Assembly (NCBI GenBank): GCA_013396915.1
Contig: VWZL01002573.1
Coordinates: forward strand, 593,927-657,926
Reading direction: 5' to 3'
From: Stercorarius parasiticus
Lineage: Eukaryota > Chordata > Aves > Charadriiformes > Stercorariidae
DNA: 64,000 nucleotides
Shown here: positions 50,001 through 59,575 of the stretch, piece after piece
Layout of the letters: every line of letters begins with the position of its first letter
Numbering within the stretch: position 1 is the stretch's first letter
Translations under genes and position numbers: made by a program
Notes under the pieces: model-generated
The model's database searches: none
What the model was told of the DNA's origin: nothing
Seen by the model: the letters and a program-made list of their open reading frames with translations, nothing else

Positions 50001-51901
50001 TGGCTACCACACCAGTTCCTCAGTAAATAAAATTGTTTTTTCTGCAAGGCACGGAAAAGCCACACGGACCCAGTGGAATAATCTTGTATTTGTTGTTTCC
50101 TAAATGAAGAGCAACGTGGTATGATCTACAGGCTTCCTCTTCTTCCTGAGATACCTACTGGCTTCAGCTACTAAGAGAAATCACCCAAAAAAAGCAAGTG
50201 CCAGATCTGTCAGTCTTGTGCTGCTGCTGCTCTGGAAATAGTCTGACCTGAAAGCAACATAGCCCAAAGCTACAGGGGAATGAGCACAGCACATCGTGGT
50301 ACATCTCATCCACCGAACAGGAAAATGCAGCAGGTTAGAGGCGTTCGCAGCTTATGCCAGGGTACAGGAAAATCTTAGGGTGTAGGAGGATTAGCAACAC
50401 TTTCGAAAGAAACAGCTCCCACAAAGGTATTTGTCAGCTCTTGGTGTCTTCAGATACCATCAATTCCATATAAATGTCACGCATAGCTATGCCAGCCACT
50501 TGTATCTCACAGCAGTCCTTCACAAAAGCTTTCATACAAAACTTGCTCAGTCTTCACTGGAAAGGAAGAGTTGAGCAGAGCTGGAAAACACACCAAAGAT
50601 GCTGGGAGACAAGGCAAGCATTAGGTTCCCAGATTGAGCCTTCTGCTAGGAAAACAGCATGCTACACATCCATTGACATATTTTATACCAAGACAGAAAT
50701 CCCACCTCACTTCACATCCTACATCAAACCGGTATGAGCTTTTTATAAAAGGCATTTATAGATAAATCATGAACAAACCCTCTATAAGCAGAATTGCTGT
50801 GTATTTTGAAGCAGAGATGGATGCTTGGCTTTTGTTAGAAGCACAATGTACCACACCCCATGAAAAATGTCATGCAGCACAGGGTAGATTTTTAATTTTT
50901 ATTTTTTTTTACTAGTCATTTATCTACTATCCCAAGGGCTTTTTGTGGGTCTGTCTTATCCACAGAGTGACAACTGTCTACAGAGATCTCTGTACAGGAG
51001 GGACTTCAGAACACGACTTTTTTGTCATTAGTACAAACTCTACTGACTTTACTGGTGAATGTGAAATAAAAGGTAAAATGTATCCAGATATTCTAGGGAT
51101 GGAAATAAGTGAAAATCTCTCCACAAGGCAACATTGCAAACAGTACTATAGCAGAAAATATTAAAAAAAAACCACAACCCTGCTCAGATTCCACCCCACC
51201 TGCTTCAACAGAATCAGTCATCAATTTTTGTTTTCTTTTACTTCATGGAATATGACACTGCAAAACAGCAATGAACATTGCACAGCAGCAGAGTATCAGG
51301 TGATGATATTTTTGTTTGTTTTAGGCACAATAGTTAGTTATGTGGAATGCTTCACAGATGAAACAACAGAATTTTCACCCATGTGAGTAACGCGCAGTCC
51401 TACAGGGCCCCTCCCATTGCCCCTGTAGCTCTCCGCTGGTTTTCCCAGGGGCAGTTTGCTGCGGGAGCTGGTGGAATTCCGCTAAAACCCCCAGCGCAGG
51501 CAGCCAGGGGCCGAGGAAGGCTCTGCGCTGCCCGCCTGACACCGAGCACGCAGCAGAGAACTGCAGTGCTCAGCAGCTCCTGCTAAGCTGGGCTTTACTC
51601 ACACTGCAGCTCAAAAACCAGCTGACAACCAGAATGAAGAGTCTTTTATCCTCTTTCTGGTAATATTAACATGAGGTTTCTGAGTTGGCTAGAAAGATTC
51701 ACTTCAGGCATTCTCCTTTCTAAACAGGAGACATTTGCCTGAAAAATCAGTTTCAGATCAGCCTTGTGCTAAAAGGGAAGTGGTCAGTCTAGTCCTAACA
51801 GAGAAAGGTGGTGAAAATACTCCTTCACAACTAAATTCCTCTATTGTTTACAACAGGGGAGGGGGAAAAGAGCTGGAAGCACTCTCCCCCATAAACCCAA
51901 A

Positions 51902-52596
51902 CCAGAAAAGCATCCTCAGGGAAGGCATCCCACCAGGTGCTGAGCCTCTCTGCATCCTTCCTTTGCAGATGCTCAGGAATAAAAGCACTCAGAGGAACGG
52001 GGGAAACACAAAGAAACCACACGCCATAAGACTGCCTCAGTTGCTTACTACAGCAATCAGCTCCACGCTCTCCAACAAGACTGTAAGAAGCAAGCCAGCT
52101 AGAAAAATACATTTTGAGGTATGTCAGCCAACACAATCAATCAGAGAGTCACCTTGAGGTTGCAGAGGAGCAGAAACATAAAATGAAACTGCAGTCTTTT
52201 GAGACTGTTGTGTAGCTAACCACAAAAGAAAGCAATGGATTTACCACTATCACCTTTTCCTGCCATGGTTAAAGATGAGATACATCTAAAAGGCTTTTAT
52301 ATTTAAAACTTTAAAGTAGATTCAAAATCCTGTTGGTTTTCTCTGTTTTAACCAAAAGAAAATTTAAGGTAAGACATTTTAATCTTCCATGCTTCACCAC
52401 GTTGCATGTGCAAAGCGCATGAAGACGGATGGAAGAGGCCGAATATAAGACACTGGTTTGAACGGAGTTAGGACATCGTCCTAGGACTTCCTCGACAAAG
52501 AGCTCTGAACCATGCAACCACAGGCATTGTAGAGATACAGCTTTAGTCAAGGCGTGAAAGATATCCTGGGGAAACTCAAGCCTAAGTTGTTAAACT
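51902..52596 (+). repeat. 695-bp duplicated segment, copy 1
   Basis: It starts CCAGAAAAGCATCCTCAGGG and ends TTGTTAAACT directly before the n at 52597. Every line I compared is identical to 52803-53497 at a constant offset of 901 bp. Copy 1 is continuous with its upstream flank. A duplication ending exactly at an n is best explained by an unmerged contig overlap, not by biology. Confidence 0.92.
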
Positions 52597-52597
52597 N

Positions 52598-52801
52598 GTT
52601 TGGTTTTTTTTAATTTTAACAGAATCCCTTTCTTTCCAATATTTTATGGAACAAAAATAAAAGCTGCATTGCAGTGTTTTTCAAATGCTATAGTAAAACA
52701 CACACACAAAAGTGTTTGGTTCTGGTTTATTTTTGCTTTATGTAATGTTTCTGAGAGCTTTTGAAGGCTAAAATACTGCTTTTCTAGAAGGAAGGCCACT
52801 C
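52598..52801 (+). other. 204-bp orphan fragment between two single-n junctions
   Basis: This fragment is bounded by n at 52597 and n at 52802, between the two copies of the 695-bp duplication. It begins GTTTGGTTTTTTTTAATTTT, includes a short CA repeat near 52700 and ends GGAAGGCCACTC. It matches neither neighbour in any part I compared, so it is likely a small contig placed in a gap that does not exist. Its true location cannot be told from this window. Confidence 0.75.
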
Positions 52802-52802
52802 N

Positions 52803-53497
52803 CCAGAAAAGCATCCTCAGGGAAGGCATCCCACCAGGTGCTGAGCCTCTCTGCATCCTTCCTTTGCAGATGCTCAGGAATAAAAGCACTCAGAGGAACG
52901 GGGGAAACACAAAGAAACCACACGCCATAAGACTGCCTCAGTTGCTTACTACAGCAATCAGCTCCACGCTCTCCAACAAGACTGTAAGAAGCAAGCCAGC
53001 TAGAAAAATACATTTTGAGGTATGTCAGCCAACACAATCAATCAGAGAGTCACCTTGAGGTTGCAGAGGAGCAGAAACATAAAATGAAACTGCAGTCTTT
53101 TGAGACTGTTGTGTAGCTAACCACAAAAGAAAGCAATGGATTTACCACTATCACCTTTTCCTGCCATGGTTAAAGATGAGATACATCTAAAAGGCTTTTA
53201 TATTTAAAACTTTAAAGTAGATTCAAAATCCTGTTGGTTTTCTCTGTTTTAACCAAAAGAAAATTTAAGGTAAGACATTTTAATCTTCCATGCTTCACCA
53301 CGTTGCATGTGCAAAGCGCATGAAGACGGATGGAAGAGGCCGAATATAAGACACTGGTTTGAACGGAGTTAGGACATCGTCCTAGGACTTCCTCGACAAA
53401 GAGCTCTGAACCATGCAACCACAGGCATTGTAGAGATACAGCTTTAGTCAAGGCGTGAAAGATATCCTGGGGAAACTCAAGCCTAAGTTGTTAAACT
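52803..53497 (+). repeat. 695-bp duplicated segment, copy 2
   Basis: This is the second copy, beginning immediately after the n at 52802 and running without a break into the downstream sequence (CTTCCTTCATTGC...) after 53497. It is identical to copy 1 in all lines compared. One copy should probably be removed when computing intron 1 length. Confidence 0.92.
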
Positions 53498-53711
53498 TCC
53501 TTCATTGCTGCTTGTTTTCAAGAAATATCATCAAGTGATCTTTAATTTTTGTTGCAAAATCTGCTCAAGGCACTAGAGAAGTATAATGGGAGGAGATGGA
53601 TGGACGTTCAGAAAGAAAGCATTTTCCCCACAATTGTTTGTTGGGAAGGAGAAGTAAATTTATTCAGACTCACTAGTCAGGAAAAAAATTGACATTTCCT
53701 TTAAATCATTT

Positions 53712-53712
53712 N
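53712..53712. other. Single ambiguous base, probable contig junction
   Basis: An isolated n within AT-rich sequence (TTAAATCATTT n CCTGCCAGG). The n characters at 52597 and 52802 demonstrably mark contig joins, so this one may also hide a gap of unknown size and not a single unread base. Confidence 0.5.
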
Positions 53713-55737
53713 CCTGCCAGGCATTATTTGTTGGAGGTAAGCACTCTAAACCAGTAAATAATAACAAATGGTACTGCTTTCTACTAACATACTGCAGTGG
53801 CATCCACTGTAGATCAAGTTACACTAAAGCTCAATGAGCTCAGTACTGCGAATAAAGAAGACAAAGAATATGGAAAGATTTTCATGTTCATTTACACTTC
53901 GAAACTACAAATATCCCCACGGAACCCCAGTCGGATGGTTTCTCTTTGAAAAAAAAGCAGCAGTGTTTGAGGATATATTTCACTAGTTAAGATGACTAAA
54001 ATGTGCACCTAAAAAAGACCTGTGGTTTGCCCTGTGAAGGGAAAGGAAAGCCATACTCTAAGCTTCTGACTAGATTTTCAAGATGGAAAATAAGCCCCAA
54101 AAAACGATCCTGCCAAAGTGAATATATATATATCTAAAATTAAATGTTTATATGTATTCCTATAAATAAATAGATAACATGCACTTTTCTTGTTTATCTC
54201 TAGCTACTTTTTTAAACTTCTATGGTAGGAAATTGACAGTTGCTGTTATTTTTCCTTTTTACCTTTGCTAAAGGAATTATGTCCTGTCTGCAAAATATAG
54301 ATATCTTTTTCAAAGCATCATAGTTACTGTATTCCCAGACAACCGATACTTTATGGAGAAAGATACATCATATACTTGCACATTCACTTAGGTGGGATAA
54401 AAGAATTCCGAATTCTAAATTCTGCTTCTCTTAAAAAGATAACATTGTTAAAGAATTTGCAGTAGATGTATTTCAATCTACTTTTAATACATCTGAGGGT
54501 TTATTTAAAGAGGGGAGAGCATTTTGCTGACATTTGTTTCCTTAGCATCCAAATGACTGTGCTACAGTTATGCTTTCGTTCCAAGTATTTGTTGACCAAA
54601 GACAGCCTTCCATTGCTGACTGAGATTGATAACCAATTTGATCATTCTATTGTTAACAGACTGTTCTGGGTGTTACATCTTTAACCTTCAGATAAAGAAA
54701 ATTAATTTGGCTACACAGAAAACATTTAATAAAAACAAATTAAGAAAAACAAGTTAGCCATTTATGTCCAGAATTGAGTAATTTTTTTCTTTGCTTTTCC
54801 ATAACCGTCTTGCAACTTTCATGAAAAAAGTTTCTTAAAAACTCGAGGTTTTAATAAGAACCTTGACAAATCATACAAGAAATTGCTCGTTCTTTGTATT
54901 ATCAATTAGTTTTAAGATCTCCTTATCATAGTACAGTACAGATCATATCATCGGTTTAACCACAGTAGACCAATATATAAAACAAAGCACCGAAGACATG
55001 GGCTGGTTAGATAGTAAACCAAAAATATAACTCAAGTTCAAGTGCTTGGTACTATCTATGAACACCCACCAACATGAGCACCATCAGCCTCCTGAACACA
55101 ACCCCAGCCAAGCCATCTGCTTTGGAAAGCTCGGGCTCCGGGAAGGAAAAGCAAAAGGCACTTTGCCGTGCAGGGCTGACGAACACGCTGCGCCATGTTC
55201 AGCACTCGGCCAAGGAGCCACGGAGGGCCCCGACACACACATGCTTTGTTCATTTTAAAGCCTTTGCTCTTGTGAACAGCCTACAAAGCATGTTTTCCCC
55301 TACAAAATGTGGGGAAAACGCACAGTTTGAATATGTCGTTGCTGTAAGCCGGTAGTGACTTGATGTTTAAATTTTTTTTTTTTCCAATGAGGGGAAAAAA
55401 ACTTCACCTCGTGTGGATCATTTTAACTAATGGTGCTTGTGCACCGGTTGTTCCGCAGGGACTCGGCGGGTCCTGCCAGTGCTGCCCAGCAGCCACCAGA
55501 TACCAACAGCGCTGCCCAGCAGCCAGGAGGGACGGGCACAGCGCACCCCCCCCGCCGGGACAGCCCCTCTCCCCGGGGAGCAGCCCGGCATTCCGCAGCC
55601 GGCTCGGCTTTTTGTCTCGCCCCGCAGTGCTCCGCGCCGGCGGGGGATGCTGCGCGGGTGCGGAGGATGCTGCGCGGCCCCGGGGGCGCGGACGGCCGCC
55701 CCCGCGGAGCGCCGGCGAGCATGCCCAGTCACCGGCA

Positions 55738-55745
55738 TGACATCA
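55738..55745. promoter_or_regulatory. CRE-like site TGACATCA
   Basis: One mismatch from the palindromic CRE TGACGTCA, within the CpG island. Just before it, CATGCC and GGCATG form a 6-bp inverted pair at about 55721-55739. Binding by CREB/ATF factors is plausible but unproven. Confidence 0.4.
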
Positions 55746-55885
55746 GCGCCGCCGCCGGGGGCCGCCCCCGCGCCCCCACCCCTCACCGGGCCCGGTTGGC
55801 GACCCAGGGGAGGGGGGAGCCCAGACCCCGAACCGGAGCTGGCGGAGACGCAGCCCCGCCGGAGGGGAGCGGGGAGCGCTGCCGC

Positions 55886-55886
55886 N
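55886..55886. other. Single n inside CpG island (possible collapsed gap holding exon 1)
   Basis: An isolated n in GCTGCCGC n CAGACACCGG at the heart of the GC-richest sequence. Elsewhere in the window single n characters mark contig joins. GC-rich first exons are often missing from bird assemblies, and the first coding exon of KIF5C is the one expected exon absent here. Confidence 0.5.
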
Positions 55887-55927
55887 CAGACACCGGCTGG
55901 CCCCGGCCCCCGCCCCGGCGCGGCTGC

Positions 55928-55950
55928 GCGGGGCGGGGCGGGGCGGCGCG
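55928..55950 (+). promoter_or_regulatory. Tandem GC boxes (Sp1/KLF type)
   Basis: Three overlapping GGGGCGG-type units occur in direct succession at period 5 (GCGGGGCGGGGCGGGGCGG). This is typical of TATA-less CpG-island promoters and also a four-tract G-rich motif. It lies about 90 bp from the ACTAYRNNNCCCR element. Confidence 0.7.
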
Positions 55951-56025
55951 GAGCCCGCGCCCCCTCAGCCGCTCCTCAGCCTCCCCTCAGCGCCCCCGGG
56001 CTCCGCCGCAGCGCGCGGGGGCTGC

Positions 56026-56038
56026 CGGGAGGCGTAGT
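56026..56038 (-). promoter_or_regulatory. ZNF143/THAP11-type promoter element
   Basis: The minus strand reads ACTACGCCTCCCG, an exact match to the conserved vertebrate promoter motif ACTAYRNNNCCCR, and is followed by GCAGC, close to the extended ACTACAATTCCCAGCATGC form. The motif is recognised by ZNF143 with THAP11/HCFC1 and sits close to transcription start sites. It supports a real promoter in this island. The motif itself does not prove the direction of transcription. Confidence 0.7.
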
Positions 56039-56060
56039 CCGCGCGGCAGGTGGCGGCAGC

Positions 56061-56084
56061 CAACGGCTCTAACGGTCCCAACGG
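56061..56084 (+). promoter_or_regulatory. Three MYB-type elements at 9-bp spacing
   Basis: CAACGG at 56061, TAACGG at 56070 and CAACGG at 56079 fit the MYB recognition sequence YAACKG and repeat at exactly 9-bp intervals at the edge of the CpG island. They could be a short tandem repeat that happens to contain the motif. Confidence 0.55.
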
Positions 56085-57607
56085 CTTCCCCTCAGCGGCG
56101 GCCAAGGAGCGAAGGGAGGGCCAGACCGCTTTCCCCACCCCCTCTTCGTTAATTATGGTGATTAACGGAGGACTACGGTTATGCTCGACGGCGGGGGTGT
56201 ATCAAACAAAACCACACAACAGGGAGCAGGTATTTCGTTTTCACCTGGCTTTGTCTGCCCCATTTTTAGGCCTCCAGGTGCAGCTGCTCTCTCAGGGAAA
56301 AGGAGAGGAAGGAGGAGAGAAGAGTGGACACCTGTGCTTCAACAGATCTATAACCAGGTTAAAGGATATTTATTCCAGGTACATCCCAGGAATGTAATGA
56401 ACACCAACACTTCCCTTCATTATATTACCCTTATTTTCTGTAAGGAAAAGCAGAAGCAATAGCATATCTGGTTGACCCTTTCACCTTGTTAAATTTACAA
56501 GAAGTTTGTCACACTGCAGTCAGTGAAACAATATCTGGGAAAGACGAAGTCTGGAACCTGTTCCTACACTTCAGGGGTGCTCTCCTCCTCCTCCTCCCCT
56601 TCACTCACTGACAAGAAGCATGGCCATATTTCTTGCCTGCTAAAAACACCTGCAACTTATCCTCCTGCCCCCAACCCCACACCAAGGCTAGTTCATTTCA
56701 CTGGATTAAAGTCATCTGAAAGAGGCTGACATAGCACAAGTAGTCTTCTCTTCCTCCATTTTCCCCCCACGCATATCTTTAAGCAGTCTATCTCCTTGCA
56801 ACAACTGTTGATGTCTTTAGGAATGTAGGAGACAGGCCCTAGACTTCAGCTACTCCTGAAACAGGTTTCCTCCAAAGAACAGAGCACCAGTTTCATTAAA
56901 TTCGCCTCAGTCACACCATTAAGATGACAGTGGTCAGTTCTTCATCATTTCTAGGGAGATTTCCGTTTCTTCTAGCCCCAGTGGTTGTCCTCATTACCTG
57001 ATGTGGATGAGAGAAGAGCAGGCTACTTACAAAGGCTCTCATGCCCTTCTTAAAAGCAATTACATCAGGGAGAGTTAGCAGTGTGCAGCATGTGATAAGA
57101 CATTATTATATAATGTGATTTATTCCCATGGATTACCAATTATCTAGCCCTTTTATTTCTCTTATGTTTCAAGCTTGTACCCTGAATAGCAAATTCATAA
57201 GTCATGACAAGTAGGGGCTTAGTCATAAAGGACAACCATTTCGATGAATTAATCCTTATTTTTCTCCATTATTGAGAGCTCATTTTGTAGCAAGATAGGC
57301 AAACCTCTATTTTCCTATTAGAGTAGGTATAATCTGCAATCGGTAAGAATGCACTGAAGAGCCATCTCTTCTTAGCAATTTTCTCACAAACGATACTGCA
57401 TTATCTGTATTGCAGACAATACCGTATTGTCAGAAAGCTGCTATTTTTACTACTTATTACCAGATTACTGAGTTAAGCAGCCTCCTAGGAGCATTAGTTT
57501 TCAGCCAGATTCAGGAGTGATCAGAACCCCCTTGAGCTTGTGAGCTTCTCCCAGGCTGCTGTGGATGCCCTGGTACCTCACTTACAGTGATGGAAGGAAT
57601 GATTTAC

Positions 57608-57645
57608 AGTTTATTGTGAAACTGCTTCACAAAAAACCATAAACT
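57608..57645. other. Bulged inverted repeat
   Basis: AGTTTATTGTGAA pairs with TTCACA plus ATAAACT across a 5-base loop, with a one-sided bulge of seven bases on the 3' arm. Thirteen pairs form in total, mostly A-T. It is short and may be chance. Confidence 0.5.
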
Positions 57646-59096
57646 ATCAAGACACCAAAAAGCAGTCATACTCACACTCTTAAGCAATATTAATTTCTTT
57701 CATTCCTGGAGCCATGGCTTTTTTCAAATGGTGTACTTACAAGGAACACCACGACAGCTATGTTCTGCTTGGCTTACCAGAACACAAGAGGATTTTCTTG
57801 CTATTGGTAACACAAAAGTAAAAGAAAGCAAACCTTGATGTCATCTCATTTTCCTACAACTGTGGGGCAAGTTCTCCAGCTAGATACCAAGTCTACGGTT
57901 TAAATCACCCTGGCAGATTAGATATAGTTTGACAGCAAGTTCTGATTGTTCCTGAAGAAATTCTCAAGCTGAGCCAACTTCAGCTGGGACAGTTCACGAA
58001 ACAGCCCATGACGGCAGAGATCTCCAAAGGGAATAACAAATCCCCTCCTCAAAAACTGGGGTGAAGGGGGACAGCCAGAAGAGAACAACGAGATTCCATT
58101 TCTCTGCAAATAAGCCGCCGACATACCCAAGCCGGTCAGGCTGCAAGAAAACCAAGAAGGGGGCATGCGGTAGAGGTTCTGAACAGCAAAATGTGGAGTT
58201 TGATAGTGACAATCCCACAGGAATAAGGGAATAAACACCTAAGTATTTCAGAAGTGAAAAACCAATTTCCTATCCACAGAGCTAAAAGAACATTGCTTCT
58301 GGGCTCCAGGAATGCGCTTTGGAGTTGGGAAAGAGCTTCAGGAGAAAGAAAACAACGGTGAATTTCCGCTGTCTTTAACAATTCAGTGCCACGAACTGAC
58401 ACCAGTACTGGCCAGGGGAGTATCTTATCAGCAGGGAAAGCAGCTTTAATGTAGGTTCTATCGATCCTGGTGTCTCAGCAATGGCCATCAAGCTGAAATT
58501 TGATGATATGCCTGTGTCCTCAGAGCTGAGATACCTCTATGGGTAAAGTAGTAGTAAAGGATTTCTTGCAGGAGGTACCAAAAGAATTGGGATCCCCAGG
58601 ACAAAATGCAATTTCAAATGTCAAGGATGGTTAATATCCCACAGACACCAAAAGGCACTGTTAGGAGTGCATCAAGGGAAATGTTTACAAAGCCAGAACA
58701 TAAAGTGTTCAACAGGAACAAAAATAAATAAAGGAAGCCAAAGACTGAAGAATAAGCAACAAAATGAGCTGAAGAGTGCTGAGAAGGCAGCTAGGAAGCA
58801 CTGAGACACAGAGACAACCTAATCTACATACCCATGCATCACCAAAGGCAAGGAGACATACCCATAGCTCAGGAGAGACTGGACTATAAGACCATTTGTC
58901 CAGGCAAAGGAAAAATTTAATAGCAAGATGTATGGGATCTGCATAACCAGCACTCTTAATCACTCAAGACGATTACCCCAGAAGGAACATGTCCTTTGAT
59001 CAGAGAGGTAATGATTTTTTTGGTGATCAGGGGCCACGGGGTTTCCTTTCTCACACTTCCACAGAAAGGTTGGATTAGGAACCAGGGCACTGCCAG

Positions 59097-59188
59097 TCAT
59101 AGAATCACAGAATGGTTCGGGTTGGAAGGGACCTTAAAGATCATCTAGTTCCAACCCCCCTGCCCTGGGCAGGGACACCTCCCACTAG
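59097..59188 (-). mobile_element. CR1 LINE 3'-terminal fragment
   Basis: The plus strand has the reverse complement of a CR1 3' end: an AGAATCACAGAATGGTTCGG start, then GTTGGAAGGGACCTTAAAGA, TCATCTAGTTCCAACCCCCC and TGCCCTGGGCAGGGACACCT, ending at about CCCACTAG. At roughly 90 bp it is heavily 5'-truncated and cannot be active. It is inserted in minus orientation upstream of the CpG island and is closer to the CR1 consensus than the copy at 6739-7005. Confidence 0.95.
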
Positions 59189-59502
59189 TCAAAAGGGACT
59201 CCATCATTAAGTGTTTGGGCTATGCTAGCAGGGAGATTCAGAGCAGCCGTTGTTTCTGATTTGCAAAACACTTCAATATATGCTTACTTTGAAGTATATA
59301 CTTAAAGTATGTTAAGTACACACATAAATATCAATCTTCATATAAATTATTCACATTATGCCTAGTCAGATATATTGTGTTAACCCTTCTATAAAAAATG
59401 GGGGGGTTGCTAAAAATAAATAAATAGATTTTTACCACTTTGTATAAAACAGCAAAATGTTTTAGTTGATTATTCAACACTTCAATATTATTCAATATTT
59501 TT

Positions 59503-59575
59503 CCAAGTTACAATCCTTTCATTTGGGTTACTCAATAAATAACCCAAGGATTGTAACTTGGGGGCGGGGGGGGGG
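59503..59575. other. 22-bp hairpin with asymmetric bulge, adjoining G-run
   Basis: CCAAGTTACAATCC (59503-59516) is the exact reverse complement of 59548-59561, and TTGGGTTA (59523-59530) is the exact reverse complement of 59540-59547. The loop is 9 bases (59531-59539) and the only interruption is a 6-base bulge at 59517-59522. The 3' arm runs into GGGG C G10 at 59561-59575. Confidence 0.8.

Larger units (their letters stand above)
55440..56110 (-). promoter_or_regulatory. KIF5C: CpG island, candidate KIF5C promoter
   Basis: About 670 bp of very GC-rich, CpG-dense DNA stands out sharply from the AT-rich surroundings and is the only such island in the window. It contains tandem GC boxes at about 55928-55950, a CRE-like TGACATCA at 55738-55745, an ACTAYRNNNCCCR element at 56026-56038 and three MYB-type elements at 56061-56084. 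No TATA box is apparent. Its position upstream of exon 2, in the direction KIF5C is transcribed, makes it the best promoter candidate. The link is inferred because exon 1 is not visible. A single n at 55886 interrupts it. The long frames read across it on both strands (for example 240 codons at 55430-56152) reflect base composition and cross the n. Confidence 0.75.

Noticed and set aside
55430..56152. 240-codon and 211-codon open frames through the CpG island
   Set aside because: They are Pro/Arg/Ala-rich translations of CpG-island DNA in several frames and both strands, and they cross an n. This is typical of high GC content and not of a protein.
56050..56397. Frame beginning with an AAANGSNGPNG-like N-terminus just past the CpG island
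   Set aside because: It looks like a plausible N-terminus, but the start would be GTG and the NG repeats come from the 9-bp MYB-element repeat. The frame then runs into ordinary AT-rich sequence with no known protein similarity.
57918..58402. Overlapping minus-strand frames of 106 and 88 codons considered as EPC2 3' coding exons
   Set aside because: Their translations do not resemble enhancer-of-polycomb proteins and have no splice context.
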